Positions 26,757 through 34,072 of a DNA stretch of 34,072 bases are shown one piece after another (the first letter of the stretch is position 1; each line of letters begins with the position of its first letter). Location of the stretch: positions 1 to 34,072 of the forward strand of contig CANLXO010000019.1 of NCBI GenBank assembly GCA_947495055.1, given 5' to 3'. The position numbers and the translations under genes are program-made. The DNA comes from an uncultured Psychrobacter sp. GTDB lineage: Bacteria > Pseudomonadota > Gammaproteobacteria > Pseudomonadales > Moraxellaceae. The notes beneath the pieces are model-generated. The model did not search any database. It was not told the DNA's origin and saw nothing but the letters and a program-made list of their open reading frames with translations.

Positions 26757-26993
26757 TAGTGAATAAGTGGTCATAATCATCAAATAGTTTGCTTGGTAGT
26801 TCTTGTTTGGCATAGCCTAGTAGCAGACAGCATCAAAAATATACTCTATAATCAAAAAATAGCTAATATAATGTGTGCGTTGTTAAAACAGTGACGATTG
26901 AGGTCAACAGTGACCAAAGTTTGTGCTAACGAATAGCCAGACAAATAGCGACGCTAACGAATCGGACTTAAACCTACTAAGAGACGTAAACGA

Positions 26994-28223
26994 ATGAACT
27001 TTTCGAGACAAGCCTTATTGGGCATTGGAATGATTGTAGGCGGTAGCGTCATGCTATACGCTATGGTGCAGCAAGTAGGCGGCGACAATAACCCTGAGCA
27101 AACGACCGCTATCGTTGATACCGCAAGCCCTGATACCGTAGCAGCAGCGCCATTGACCACAGATATCGATACTGAAAAACGACTCTTGGCACAAAAGCAA
27201 AAAGAGCGCGCCGCTCGCGTCGCTGAGCAAGAGAGGCGCGCTGAGCAGTTCTTAGCCGAGCAAGAAACGGCTGAGAGCCAAGCGCTGGCAAAAGCTCGCG
27301 CAGAAAATGAGCGCTACAGAGACAATATCGCTGAATCAGAGAATGATGGGCCAGAACAAGAGCCTGTACAAGAAACCACGCTAGTAACGCCTACTGTGCA
27401 ACCGCAGACAATAGCTGCAACGAGCGAGGCAGCTTCAACTGATAATCAAGTCGCTATCGCCGCGCAACAGCAACAAGAACGACAAGCGCAAGAAGCTGCT
27501 AAGCGTGCCGAGGCGCAAGAAGCCGCCAGACTTGCTCAAGCACAACAACAGGCTCAAGCACAACAACAGGCGCAAACAGACGCCAAAGCTAAACAAAAAG
27601 AGCAAGAACAAGCTGCTGCTCGTCAAAAGCAAATAGAAGATAGGGCCGCTGCCGAAAAGGCTAAAAGTGAGCCACCGACATCGCCTACAGATTATAAGGT
27701 TAAGCGCGGCGATGGTCTGATTAAGCTGGCTCGTCAATACAATGTCCCCGTTGCCGCTTTAGCACAAGCGAACGACATCGCGCCTTCAACTGACCTACGA
27801 TTGGGCCAAACCCTGACTATTCCCTCGCGTAAGCAAATCGAGCGCTTGGAGCGTGAAGCCGCCGCTGCCGAACGCTCACGCGAAGAGAAACGTCAAAAAG
27901 AAGAAGCACTCGCCAAAAAATCGACTGAGGCCAAACGCGACGCACAACAAAAGCTAAGCGCTGCGCGCCAAACTGTCAAAGAGACAGACGCCAAAGGCAG
28001 CTTTGGGGTACAAGTGGCGCTAGCTGGCAATCAAGCCAAGGCGGATGAAGTCGCCAAAAAATTCAAGTCGGCAGGCTATCAAGTCAAAACCAGTGCAACC
28101 AGTCGCGGCGTACGCGTCGTCGTTGGTCCTGAGCGCGGTAAGATTGCCGCGTTAGCACTCAAAGACAAGGTCAACAGCGATCCTAAAGTCGACACCACCA
28201 GTGCTTGGGTTTTGTATTGGTAA
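26994..28223 (+). CDS. LysM and SPOR domain protein (DedD-like position)
   Basis: A 409-aa envelope protein. One N-terminal transmembrane helix (8-26) puts the rest in the periplasm. Long charged coiled-coil/low-complexity stretches follow (about 60-115, and 155-228 rich in Ala/Gln). A LysM domain (234-278, YKVKRGDGLIKLARQY ... LTIPS) binds peptidoglycan sugars. A second charged helix leads to a SPOR domain (about 338-409, GSFGVQVALAGNQAKADEVA to the terminal WVLYW), which binds denuded septal glycan. SPOR proteins (e.g. DedD, FtsN) work at division sites. Having both LysM and SPOR is less usual than DedD alone. The gene stands in the place of dedD after folC, but cvpA and purF do not follow here. 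A terminator follows. Confidence 0.9.
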   Translation: MNFSRQALLGIGMIVGGSVMLYAMVQQVGGDNNPEQTTAIVDTASPDTVAAAPLTTDIDTEKRLLAQKQKERAARVAEQERRAEQFLAEQETAESQALAKARAENERYRDNIAESENDGPEQEPVQETTLVTPTVQPQTIAATSEAASTDNQVAIAAQQQQERQAQEAAKRAEAQEAARLAQAQQQAQAQQQAQTDAKAKQKEQEQAAARQKQIEDRAAAEKAKSEPPTSPTDYKVKRGDGLIKLARQYNVPVAALAQANDIAPSTDLRLGQTLTIPSRKQIERLEREAAAAERSREEKRQKEEALAKKSTEAKRDAQQKLSAARQTVKETDAKGSFGVQVALAGNQAKADEVAKKFKSAGYQVKTSATSRGVRVVVGPERGKIAALALKDKVNSDPKVDTTSAWVLYW

Positions 28224-28251
28224 GCATAAATGCATAAGATCATATATTAAG

Positions 28252-28278
28252 ACACGACATTCATTGTCGTGTTTTTTG
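28252..28278 (+). terminator. rho-independent terminator after the SPOR gene
   Basis: ACACGACA and TGTCGTGT form a perfect 8-bp stem with a 5-nt loop, followed by a T-run. Confidence 0.88.
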
Positions 28279-28410
28279 TTTTGTGAATTGCTGATTTTGA
28301 GTGATTTATATACGATGAGCTATATTCTACTCGCACCTTTTTATTTGTTTTTGTACGACTTATCGGCCTATAAAGGTCGCCTAGTCTTTTTTTATTCATA
28401 AGGCACAACC

Positions 28411-28941
28411 ATGTCATTTGGTGTTATATTTTTGCTCGCAGCAGTAGGGTTTTTAGGACTGATCATAGTCATTAGGCAGCAGTCAGCCGCAAAAAGAGCA
28501 GATCCAGAACCGCAGCCGGTCCGCGGTGACGATTTGGCTATATGGCCCTTTGCACCTATTCCCATCATGACAGATACCGAAGTTATCTTCTTTAATAAGC
28601 TCAAAAACGCTTTGCCTGAGTATCATATTTTTGTACAGGTGCAATTATCGCGTCTTATCGAGGCCAATAGCGAGGAGACCAGCGAGCGTAGTTTTTGGTT
28701 TAATCGCATTTGTCGTCAGAGTGTGGACTATGTCATTACAGATATCGATATGCAGACGACGCTTGTGGTTATTGAGCTTGATGATTGGACTCACAATAGT
28801 AAAGCGCGGCAAAAAGCAGATGACAAAAAAGATAAAGCGCTGGCTAGTGCAGGCATTGCTATCGTACGTTTTCACGCCGAGCGTATGCCGAGCGCTGATA
28901 TGCTCAGATATGAGATTGTGCAGGTGATTGAGACGTATTAG
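28411..28941 (+). CDS. DUF2726 domain protein with N-terminal membrane helix
   Basis: A 176-aa protein. A transmembrane helix (3-22) precedes a DUF2726 domain (about 52-175): EVIFFNKLKNALPEY, VQVQLSRLIEA, then SVDYVITDIDMQTTLVVIELDDWTHNS and KDKALASAGIAIVRFHA. The acidic residues in VDYVI and IELDD, with the conserved D..KD..L..AGI..vRf tail, are those of a restriction-endonuclease-like (PD-(D/E)xK) fold, and the catalytic acids look present. Whether it cuts DNA is not known; some DUF2726 proteins carry topoisomerase-type zinc fingers, absent here. A ribosome site (AAGGC) precedes the ATG. It converges with the DUF1853 gene across 21 bp. Confidence 0.83.
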   Translation: MSFGVIFLLAAVGFLGLIIVIRQQSAAKRADPEPQPVRGDDLAIWPFAPIPIMTDTEVIFFNKLKNALPEYHIFVQVQLSRLIEANSEETSERSFWFNRICRQSVDYVITDIDMQTTLVVIELDDWTHNSKARQKADDKKDKALASAGIAIVRFHAERMPSADMLRYEIVQVIETY

Positions 28942-28962
28942 GATATCTATAACTTATGCTTA

Positions 28963-29901
28963 TTAACCATCGTCGTTTACTCTAGGGTAAATGACGATAG
29001 GTCTTTGCTCCAAAAAATACAAGCCTGTCGTTGGGCGCGCGCTGTATAAACCTTCAGTCGTAGAGTGATAATCATCATAAAAGTCGCGTTTAGTGAACCA
29101 TTCGATATAGTGAGCGGCTCTAAGTGTAGAGGTATCAAGTGTGGCAAGTGTTGCATCATCATTTTTATCGCACCACTCGTGCAAAGGGAAGGTTGGTGTT
29201 AGCCAATCAGGTTTATCGAAGTCAATGGTGTTTATCGGCAAAAAAAAGCGCCCCTTAATCACCCCATAACGCTTATCGATTCTGACGCGACCATGCGCCT
29301 CGGTATCGACCCAAACCACTCTAAACTGCTTAGTCTGCATATAAGTCATCTTACGCTGTAGATTGTCATTGGAGTTGATACCGACCCAGTGCTCAGGGGT
29401 AAAAGGCGACGCACCCATAAAAAACTTAATCGCCAGCTCCCAATGCTCAATCAACTGCTCGCTGTGGTTGTACAAAATCAAATCCAGCTCACCAACGGTT
29501 TGCTTACCATTATATAGCTGCACGTTATTGGCGAGTGTCTCATACGGATGCAATCCACGCGCGTAGCCGTCCTCTAACCAAAATGATAACAAACCCTCAA
29601 AGTGAAAGCCCAAACGATTGGGACTTGGCCGACTAAGTAGATAACGGGTCAAATCTTGATAGGCGTGAGTAGTATCAAGCTCATCCAAACGCTGACGATA
29701 AGCGTTAAATTGCGCCAGCCAAAACTCACTGGGATGGACTTCGACTTCATGAGTGCTTTGATGCGGTGCAAAATCAAGCCATTTGGTCAGCACATTAGGG
29801 CAGGCGAGTACAAACGCTAGATCGCGTACATAAGGACGGTGATAAGCTTCCCATGGGGCATAGCTTGAATGACAAGAAAGCTCAGAGGCAAGTTTAAGCA
29901 T
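28963..29901 (-). CDS. DUF1853 family protein
   Basis: A 312-aa soluble protein of the DUF1853 family. The motifs RDLAFVLACPNVL (26-38), RLGFHFEGLLSFWLED, GELDLILYN (137-145) and EHWELAIKFFMG (152-163) fit. Glu138/Asp140 followed by Glu155 and Lys159 form a pattern like the PD-(D/E)xK nuclease core, and the WVGINSNDNLQRKM segment follows. No signal peptide. Function is unknown. The start at 29901 (MLKLASELS) has a weak ribosome site. It is divergent from bioA, whose true start lies 162 bp away. Confidence 0.8.
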   Translation of the reverse strand: MLKLASELSCHSSYAPWEAYHRPYVRDLAFVLACPNVLTKWLDFAPHQSTHEVEVHPSEFWLAQFNAYRQRLDELDTTHAYQDLTRYLLSRPSPNRLGFHFEGLLSFWLEDGYARGLHPYETLANNVQLYNGKQTVGELDLILYNHSEQLIEHWELAIKFFMGASPFTPEHWVGINSNDNLQRKMTYMQTKQFRVVWVDTEAHGRVRIDKRYGVIKGRFFLPINTIDFDKPDWLTPTFPLHEWCDKNDDATLATLDTSTLRAAHYIEWFTKRDFYDDYHSTTEGLYSARPTTGLYFLEQRPIVIYPRVNDDG

Positions 29902-30063
29902 AATAAGACTAATAATGGAATAGAGGATAAGCTATTTACCCTAACGGCTTGGGGGCTAAAAGTCTATAGATCAATTCCCCGTTTTAGTAAGGGGCTGCGT
30001 ATAGCTTTTATAAGCAGTTACCGCTATATTGTGATAACCCTTTTACAAGCGATTGATGGATTT

Positions 30064-31398
30064 ATGAGCGATAATTTACATACTATAGATGAAACGCCAA
30101 CTTATGCTGAGGATACGGATGCGTTTGATCAGCATCACCTTTGGCATCCCTATACCTCGCTGCCACCTGCTTATCCCAACCTGGTCATCGAGCGCTGTGA
30201 TGGGGTCTATCTGTATACAAAGTCGGGCGAACCCCTCATAGATGGTATGTCATCGTGGTGGGCCTGTATTCATGGCTATAATCATCCTGCACTCAATCAG
30301 GCCATCAGCGAGCAATTGCAAAAGATGTCTCATGTCATGTTCGGTGGTCTTACCCATCAGCCCGCTATCGATTTAGGTAAAAAACTGCTCTCTATCGTCC
30401 CTAATGGTCTTGATGCTATTTTTTATGCAGACAGCGGTAGCATCGCCGTTGAAGTGTCATTAAAAATGGCCATGCAATATCAGCTCGCTAAGGACAAACC
30501 CGAGAAAAATAAAATCGCTACCACCCGTTCTGGATACTATGGTGATACTTGGCATGCCATGAGCATCTGCGATCCTGTTGGCGGCATGCACAGCATCTAT
30601 GGCAATCAACTACCCGTACAGCTATTCACAGACAAGCCTATTGATGGCTTTAACAATGAGATGCCAGAGAGTGCGCGCGCGAAGCTGACTGAGTTCTTTG
30701 AGACGAATCATACTCATATGGCCGCTTTTATCATTGAGCCTATCGTGCAAGGCGCGGGCGGCATGCGCTTTTATAGTCCGCAGTATTTACAGCTGATACG
30801 CCAGTTGTGCAGTCACTATGATGTGCTGATGATAGCCGATGAGATTGCCACAGGATTTGGGCGTACGGGCAAAATGTTTGCCTGTGAGTATGCTGATATA
30901 ACCCCAGATATTATGACCATAGGAAAAGCCCTAACTGGTGGTTATATGACCTTTGCAGCGACCCTGTGCCAGCGTGATGTCGCTGATACTATTGCGGCTA
31001 GCCCTTATGCAGCTTTGATGCATGGTCCGACCTTTATGGGCAATCCGCTAGCGTGCTCAGTAGCTATTGCCTCACTAAATTTAGTTATTGAGAATGAATA
31101 TCCTGCTCGAGCTAGAGAAATAGAGAAATATCTACAAGCGCAGCTCGCTGCAATCAAAGATTATCCTCAAGTAGCAGACGTGCGTACCCTAGGCGCTATA
31201 GGCGTGATTGAACTTAATGACAACGTGGATATGCCTACTTTTCAAAAATTGCTTATCGCCAATCAGATCTGGGTCAGACCCTTTGGCAAACTCATTTACA
31301 TCATGCCACCGATCATCATGACCCAAGCAGAAGTCACTACACTATGTGATCGATTAAAAGCCGTGATTAACCAGTACTTATCTATAAGTAGTGACTAG
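30064..31398 (+). CDS. bioA: adenosylmethionine-8-amino-7-oxononanoate aminotransferase BioA
   Basis: Third step of biotin synthesis: KAPA to DAPA, using SAM as amino donor and PLP. 444 aa from the chosen ATG, against 429 in E. coli. Matches include HLWHPYTSLPP, DGMSSWWACIHGYNHPAL, SHVMFGGLTHQPAI, ADSGSIAVEVSLKMA, PLP Asp259 (ADEIATGFGRTG) and PLP Lys288 (TIGKALTGGYM). The frame is open upstream to 29869, but that 65-residue leader is unlike BioA and overlaps the divergent DUF1853 start. At 158-162 the usual GYHGDT reads GYYGDT. No BirA operator (TTGTAAACC-type) was seen upstream. Confidence 0.96.
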   Translation: MSDNLHTIDETPTYAEDTDAFDQHHLWHPYTSLPPAYPNLVIERCDGVYLYTKSGEPLIDGMSSWWACIHGYNHPALNQAISEQLQKMSHVMFGGLTHQPAIDLGKKLLSIVPNGLDAIFYADSGSIAVEVSLKMAMQYQLAKDKPEKNKIATTRSGYYGDTWHAMSICDPVGGMHSIYGNQLPVQLFTDKPIDGFNNEMPESARAKLTEFFETNHTHMAAFIIEPIVQGAGGMRFYSPQYLQLIRQLCSHYDVLMIADEIATGFGRTGKMFACEYADITPDIMTIGKALTGGYMTFAATLCQRDVADTIAASPYAALMHGPTFMGNPLACSVAIASLNLVIENEYPARAREIEKYLQAQLAAIKDYPQVADVRTLGAIGVIELNDNVDMPTFQKLLIANQIWVRPFGKLIYIMPPIIMTQAEVTTLCDRLKAVINQYLSISSD

Positions 31399-31433
31399 GA
31401 TCTTCTGTTCACAGCAAAAACAACTTCAGTATT

Positions 31434-32657
31434 CTATAAGAGCGATATTAAACGGTCACAGTCCTCTGTGGTAAGCCTAGCATTCATCACTAATCGAATG
31501 CGCGCTGTGCCTACAGGGACGGTAGGTGGGCGGATTGGCAGTACATAAAAACCCGCCTCCCGCAGCTGTTTGGCCTTATTTATCGCTTTGTCATTGCTCC
31601 CAAGTAAATAAGGGATAATAGGTGATTGATAGCTGCTAATTGAGCTACCCTCTGTAGCTTTGATAGCCTCTGCCACTTGCAAAGATAGCTTGGCAAGATG
31701 GGTACGCAAATAGTGAAGCGAAGGCATCTTCTCTACGATAAAGCGGGTCCAACTATGCATAATAGGGGGCAGTGCGGTGCTAAAGATAAAGGAGCGCATT
31801 TGGTTGATTAACCACTCTCTCACCTTTTCATCACATATAATATAAGCGCCTGTTGAGGCAAAGGCTTTGCCAAAGGTACCGACGAGATAATCTATGTCTT
31901 CTAAGGTTTGCGTCTCCTCGCTCAATCCTAGTCCATTTTGACCTAAGACGCCGACGGCATGCGCTTCATCGACATAGAGTTCAATTCGAGGATCGCCCGC
32001 TTTGAGTTTGACCAAAGCTTTTAAGTCCGCGCGATCGCCATCCATACTAAAGACACTTTCGGTGACGATGATAATGCGTTCAACAGACTTATCTAAGCTG
32101 TCAATGATAGTAGCCAAGTGTGCCAAGTCATTGTGGCGGTAGCGCTGAGAGCTGCACTGCTTGCTATTGATAAGACGGATACCATCTATCATACTTGCGT
32201 GTATTAATTCGTCTGACACGATGCAAGTGTTAACAGGCAGTTTTGCGAGCGCAGGTAAAATCCCGATATTAGCGTGATAGCCACTGTTGAGCACCAAGAT
32301 AGACTTGGTGGAGGTTTGACGTTCATCATCTGATAAGGCAAGGTGATACCAGTTTAATAAATCTGCTTCTAGTAGTGGCAACTGCTCGTGATTACCCGTC
32401 AGCAAACGTGAGGAGGTCGAGCCCATTTTGGGTAGTTGTGATGCAGGAAGCGCTTGCAGCTGAGCCAAAAACTCGCTCTGCAAGCCAGTGTCATTGCCTA
32501 AGCCTAAGTAGTCATTGCTGGAGATATTTAGCAGGGATTGATTATCAGCGATAATGCACTGATCTTGATGCTTAATGTTAGGAAGTTGTCGATACTGATC
32601 GTTAGCACGGAGCATATCTAGATGATCGTTGACGCGGGCGCGCGTGGGTCCTGTCAT
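31434..32657 (-). CDS. bioF: 8-amino-7-oxononanoate synthase BioF
   Basis: Condenses pimeloyl-ACP (or CoA) with alanine to KAPA, PLP-dependent. 407 aa. Contains NISSNDYLGLG, SELIHASMIDGIR-type loop (SDELIHASMIDGI), MDGDRADLK, YVDEAHAVGVLG with the cofactor-binding Asp230/His233, and PLP Lys264 in VGTFGKAFASTGAY. AGGA about 9-12 nt upstream supports the ATG at 32657. It converges with bioA across 35 bp and diverges from bioD across 178 bp. Confidence 0.95.
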   Translation of the reverse strand: MTGPTRARVNDHLDMLRANDQYRQLPNIKHQDQCIIADNQSLLNISSNDYLGLGNDTGLQSEFLAQLQALPASQLPKMGSTSSRLLTGNHEQLPLLEADLLNWYHLALSDDERQTSTKSILVLNSGYHANIGILPALAKLPVNTCIVSDELIHASMIDGIRLINSKQCSSQRYRHNDLAHLATIIDSLDKSVERIIIVTESVFSMDGDRADLKALVKLKAGDPRIELYVDEAHAVGVLGQNGLGLSEETQTLEDIDYLVGTFGKAFASTGAYIICDEKVREWLINQMRSFIFSTALPPIMHSWTRFIVEKMPSLHYLRTHLAKLSLQVAEAIKATEGSSISSYQSPIIPYLLGSNDKAINKAKQLREAGFYVLPIRPPTVPVGTARIRLVMNARLTTEDCDRLISLL

Positions 32658-32835
32658 AACAGCAATCCTACATTAATTTAAAGGTTATTTGATGCTTTTA
32701 GTATTTGATTCTAGTATTAGCATCAGTAGTCACTAGATTTTGGCTACTACAATGATGCAGCTAGTCATTCTAACGGTATATTATCATCAATAAAACGCTA
32801 AAATTTTATACGCTTTAAAATAAGGATTAGTAACT

Positions 32836-33570
32836 ATGACGGTACTATTCATCGGTGGTATAGATACCGATATTGGCAAAACAGTAGCGACAGGGCAGTT
32901 GGCCAAAACTCTGCATCAGCAAGGGCACAAGGTCATCACGCAAAAGCTTGTGCAAACAGGATGCTCTGATATTGCAGAGGATATCGTCGCCCATAGAAAT
33001 ATGATGGGTATCCCTCTACAGACAGTAGATAAGGACGGGACAAGTTGTCCTTACCTCTTTAGCAAGCCTGCCTCGCCGCACTTATCATCCGCGCTTGAGC
33101 ATACGGTGATCAACCCTGAGCTTATCACAGCTGCGACCAATGCACTGCTAAAGGATTATGATATCGTACTGTTAGAGGGTGCTGGCGGGCTTATGGTGCC
33201 TATTACCGATACGTTACTAACCCTAGATTATATCGCCGAGCAGGGTTATCCTGTTGTCTTAGTTAGCTCTGGCAGACTTGGTAGTATTAACCATACGTTA
33301 CTGAGCATTGAGGCCATAAAAAGCCGCTCATTGACCCTACATGCGCTGATATATAATCAGTGGCAGCCTGACTCAAGCTATCCAAAAGATAATGAGATTG
33401 TCGATAGTACCAGACAGTATCTATATGAGTATTTGCAAGCTAACCATCCGCAAAGCTACTGGGTGGATTTACCGGATAGCTCATCCAATCTACACCCTCA
33501 AACGGCCGATACGGACATCAAAGCTGATACAGACTTTTCACTCGCGAACTACGCGCAAGTATTTAAATAG
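32836..33570 (+). CDS. bioD: dethiobiotin synthetase BioD
   Basis: ATP-dependent closure of DAPA with CO2 to dethiobiotin. 244 aa. P-loop GIDTDIGKT (8-16; the family's GTDTxVGKT with Ile for Thr at position 9), the KLVQTG substrate loop, LLEGAGGLMVPI, and VLVSSGRLGSINHTLLSIEA. The C-terminus (about 215-244) is longer than E. coli BioD (225 aa). A ribosome site (AAGGA) lies about 10 nt before the ATG. bioB, bioC and bioH are not in the window. Confidence 0.94.
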   Translation: MTVLFIGGIDTDIGKTVATGQLAKTLHQQGHKVITQKLVQTGCSDIAEDIVAHRNMMGIPLQTVDKDGTSCPYLFSKPASPHLSSALEHTVINPELITAATNALLKDYDIVLLEGAGGLMVPITDTLLTLDYIAEQGYPVVLVSSGRLGSINHTLLSIEAIKSRSLTLHALIYNQWQPDSSYPKDNEIVDSTRQYLYEYLQANHPQSYWVDLPDSSSNLHPQTADTDIKADTDFSLANYAQVFK

Positions 33571-33660
33571 AGTGCTATAACGCTATAGTCCTTTTATATG
33601 GTTTAGCATGCTTTATGATAGAGTAATAAGCTTGAGCATCAACAAATAATGGAGCAAATT

Positions 33661-33963
33661 ATGCAATACCTTTTACAAATGGATTTTCCGTACAGTGGTC
33701 CTTTTGGTGACGAGTTTTATACGCAAATGAAGGACTTGGCTGGCGATATCGCGACCGAGAGTGGTCTGGTCTATAAGCTGTGGACAGAAAACGCAGACAC
33801 GCAAGAGGCGGGCGGAATATATGTGTTTGATAATTTAGAGGACGCTAATAGATATCAAGCTAAACATACTGAGCGCTTAGAGTCGTATGGTATTACGGGT
33901 ATTCGGGCTAAGACTTTTATTATTAATGAAGCGTTAAGTAAGATTACTAAGGCGTCTGTTTAG
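33661..33963 (+). CDS. ydhR: YdhR-like mono-oxygenase family protein
   Basis: A 100-aa protein closely resembling E. coli YdhR (101 aa), of the dimeric alpha+beta barrel (ABM) superfamily. Shared features are the start (LLQMDFPYSGPFGDEF), SGLVYKLWTEN, AGGIYVFDNLEDANRY and the C-terminal FIINEALSKI. YdhR has been proposed to be a mono-oxygenase acting on aromatic or quinone substrates, but its substrate is unknown. I chose the ATG at 33661 because GGAG stands about 8 nt upstream, inside an alternative longer start at 33649. Confidence 0.9.
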   Translation: MQYLLQMDFPYSGPFGDEFYTQMKDLAGDIATESGLVYKLWTENADTQEAGGIYVFDNLEDANRYQAKHTERLESYGITGIRAKTFIINEALSKITKASV

Positions 33964-33995
33964 AATAGATTATTTAGTATAAAAAATCCAGCTCC

Positions 33996-34072
33996 GAGAC
34001 CATCCCGAATTCTGTGTAACTGCCGTTTAGATTAAATGCTTGCTGATACGGTCATCAAACATAATCATAAAG
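33996..34072 (-). mobile_element. end of an IS256-family insertion sequence (continues past window)
   Basis: The sequence from 33996, beginning GAGACCATCC and containing GAATTCTGTGTAA, has the form of the terminal inverted repeats of IS256-family elements (GA..., then TTGTGTAA). The end of a leftward coding frame follows, as expected of a transposase stopping just inside the repeat. The rest of the element lies beyond the right edge, so the second inverted repeat and the target duplication cannot be seen. Confidence 0.6.
34027..34072 (-). CDS. IS256-family transposase, 3' end only (partial)
   Basis: The last 14 codons of a frame reading leftward, ending MIMFDDRISKHLI and a TAA stop at 34027-34029. 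The frame is open to the window edge. A short transposase C-terminus with this kind of ending, just inside the terminal repeat, is what IS256-type elements show. The fragment is too short for a firm identification on its own. Confidence 0.5.
   Translation of the reverse strand, partial: FMIMFDDRISKHLI

Noticed and set aside
27500..27600. Repetitive CAACAACAGGC-type sequence as a tandem DNA repeat
   Set aside because: It encodes the Ala/Gln coiled-coil of the SPOR protein; the repeat is short and follows from codon bias.
29869..30063. 65-residue N-terminal extension of bioA
   Set aside because: The added sequence is unlike any BioA, overlaps the divergent DUF1853 gene and has no ribosome site; the ATG at 30064 gives a normal length.
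32725..32750. GTAGT/ACTAC inverted repeat between bioF and bioD as an operator
   Set aside because: Five-bp arms with a 15-nt spacer are too weak to support a regulatory call.

Overview
This window looks like ordinary chromosome from a gammaproteobacterium of the Moraxellaceae, most likely Psychrobacter or a close relative. That is an inference from moderate GC, AT-rich spacers, the character of the proteins, and the order trpF-trpB-trpA-accD-folC-SPOR protein, which resembles Acinetobacter and Pseudomonas. No database search was possible. About 28 genes are supported, plus one tRNA gene and the end of an insertion sequence at the right edge.

Layout. 1-4.0 kb: cobalamin-dependent methionine synthase metH (-). 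4.4-5.9 kb: two secreted FAS1-domain lipoproteins in tandem (+), closed by back-to-back terminators. 6.0-7.6 kb: an AGCS-family Na+/alanine symporter (-). 7.6-8.45 kb: about 850 bp with no gene but several palindromes. 8.45-10.96 kb: a LemA lipoprotein, a secreted YgcG-like TPM protein and a second, cytoplasmic TPM protein (+). 11.0-12.2 kb: a class III sirtuin (-) and a small membrane protein (+) starting back to back. 12.3 kb: tRNA-Arg(CCG) (-). 12.7-13.4 kb: a cytochrome c5. 13.6-16.3 kb: a YadG/YadH-type ABC exporter and queF (+). 16.45-18.2 kb: proS (-). 18.6-19.3 kb: a DUF4230 membrane-anchored protein (+). 19.3-21.0 kb: a photolyase (-). 21.1-28.2 kb: trpF, trpB, trpA, accD, folC and a LysM/SPOR cell-division-type protein (+). 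28.4-29.9 kb: a DUF2726 protein (+) and a DUF1853 protein (-), converging. 30.1-33.6 kb: the biotin genes bioA (+), bioF (-) and bioD (+). 33.7 kb: a YdhR-like monooxygenase. From about 33,996 onward: the terminal inverted repeat and last codons of an IS256-family transposase that continues beyond the window.

How the genes work together. trpF/trpB/trpA carry out the last three steps of tryptophan synthesis. accD and the biotin genes meet at acetyl-CoA carboxylase, which needs biotin. metH and folC share folate metabolism. queF makes preQ1 for queuosine in tRNA, and proS and the tRNA gene also serve translation. The envelope side is represented by the FAS1 lipoproteins, the LemA/TPM trio, DUF4230 and the SPOR protein.

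I did not find a clearly new system, defence island, CRISPR array or prophage. The items most worth a second look are the methionine-rich linkers on the two FAS1 lipoproteins, the LemA/TPM/TPM trio with unassigned palindromes upstream, the DUF2726/DUF1853 pair (both nuclease-fold-like), and the modified cytochrome c5.
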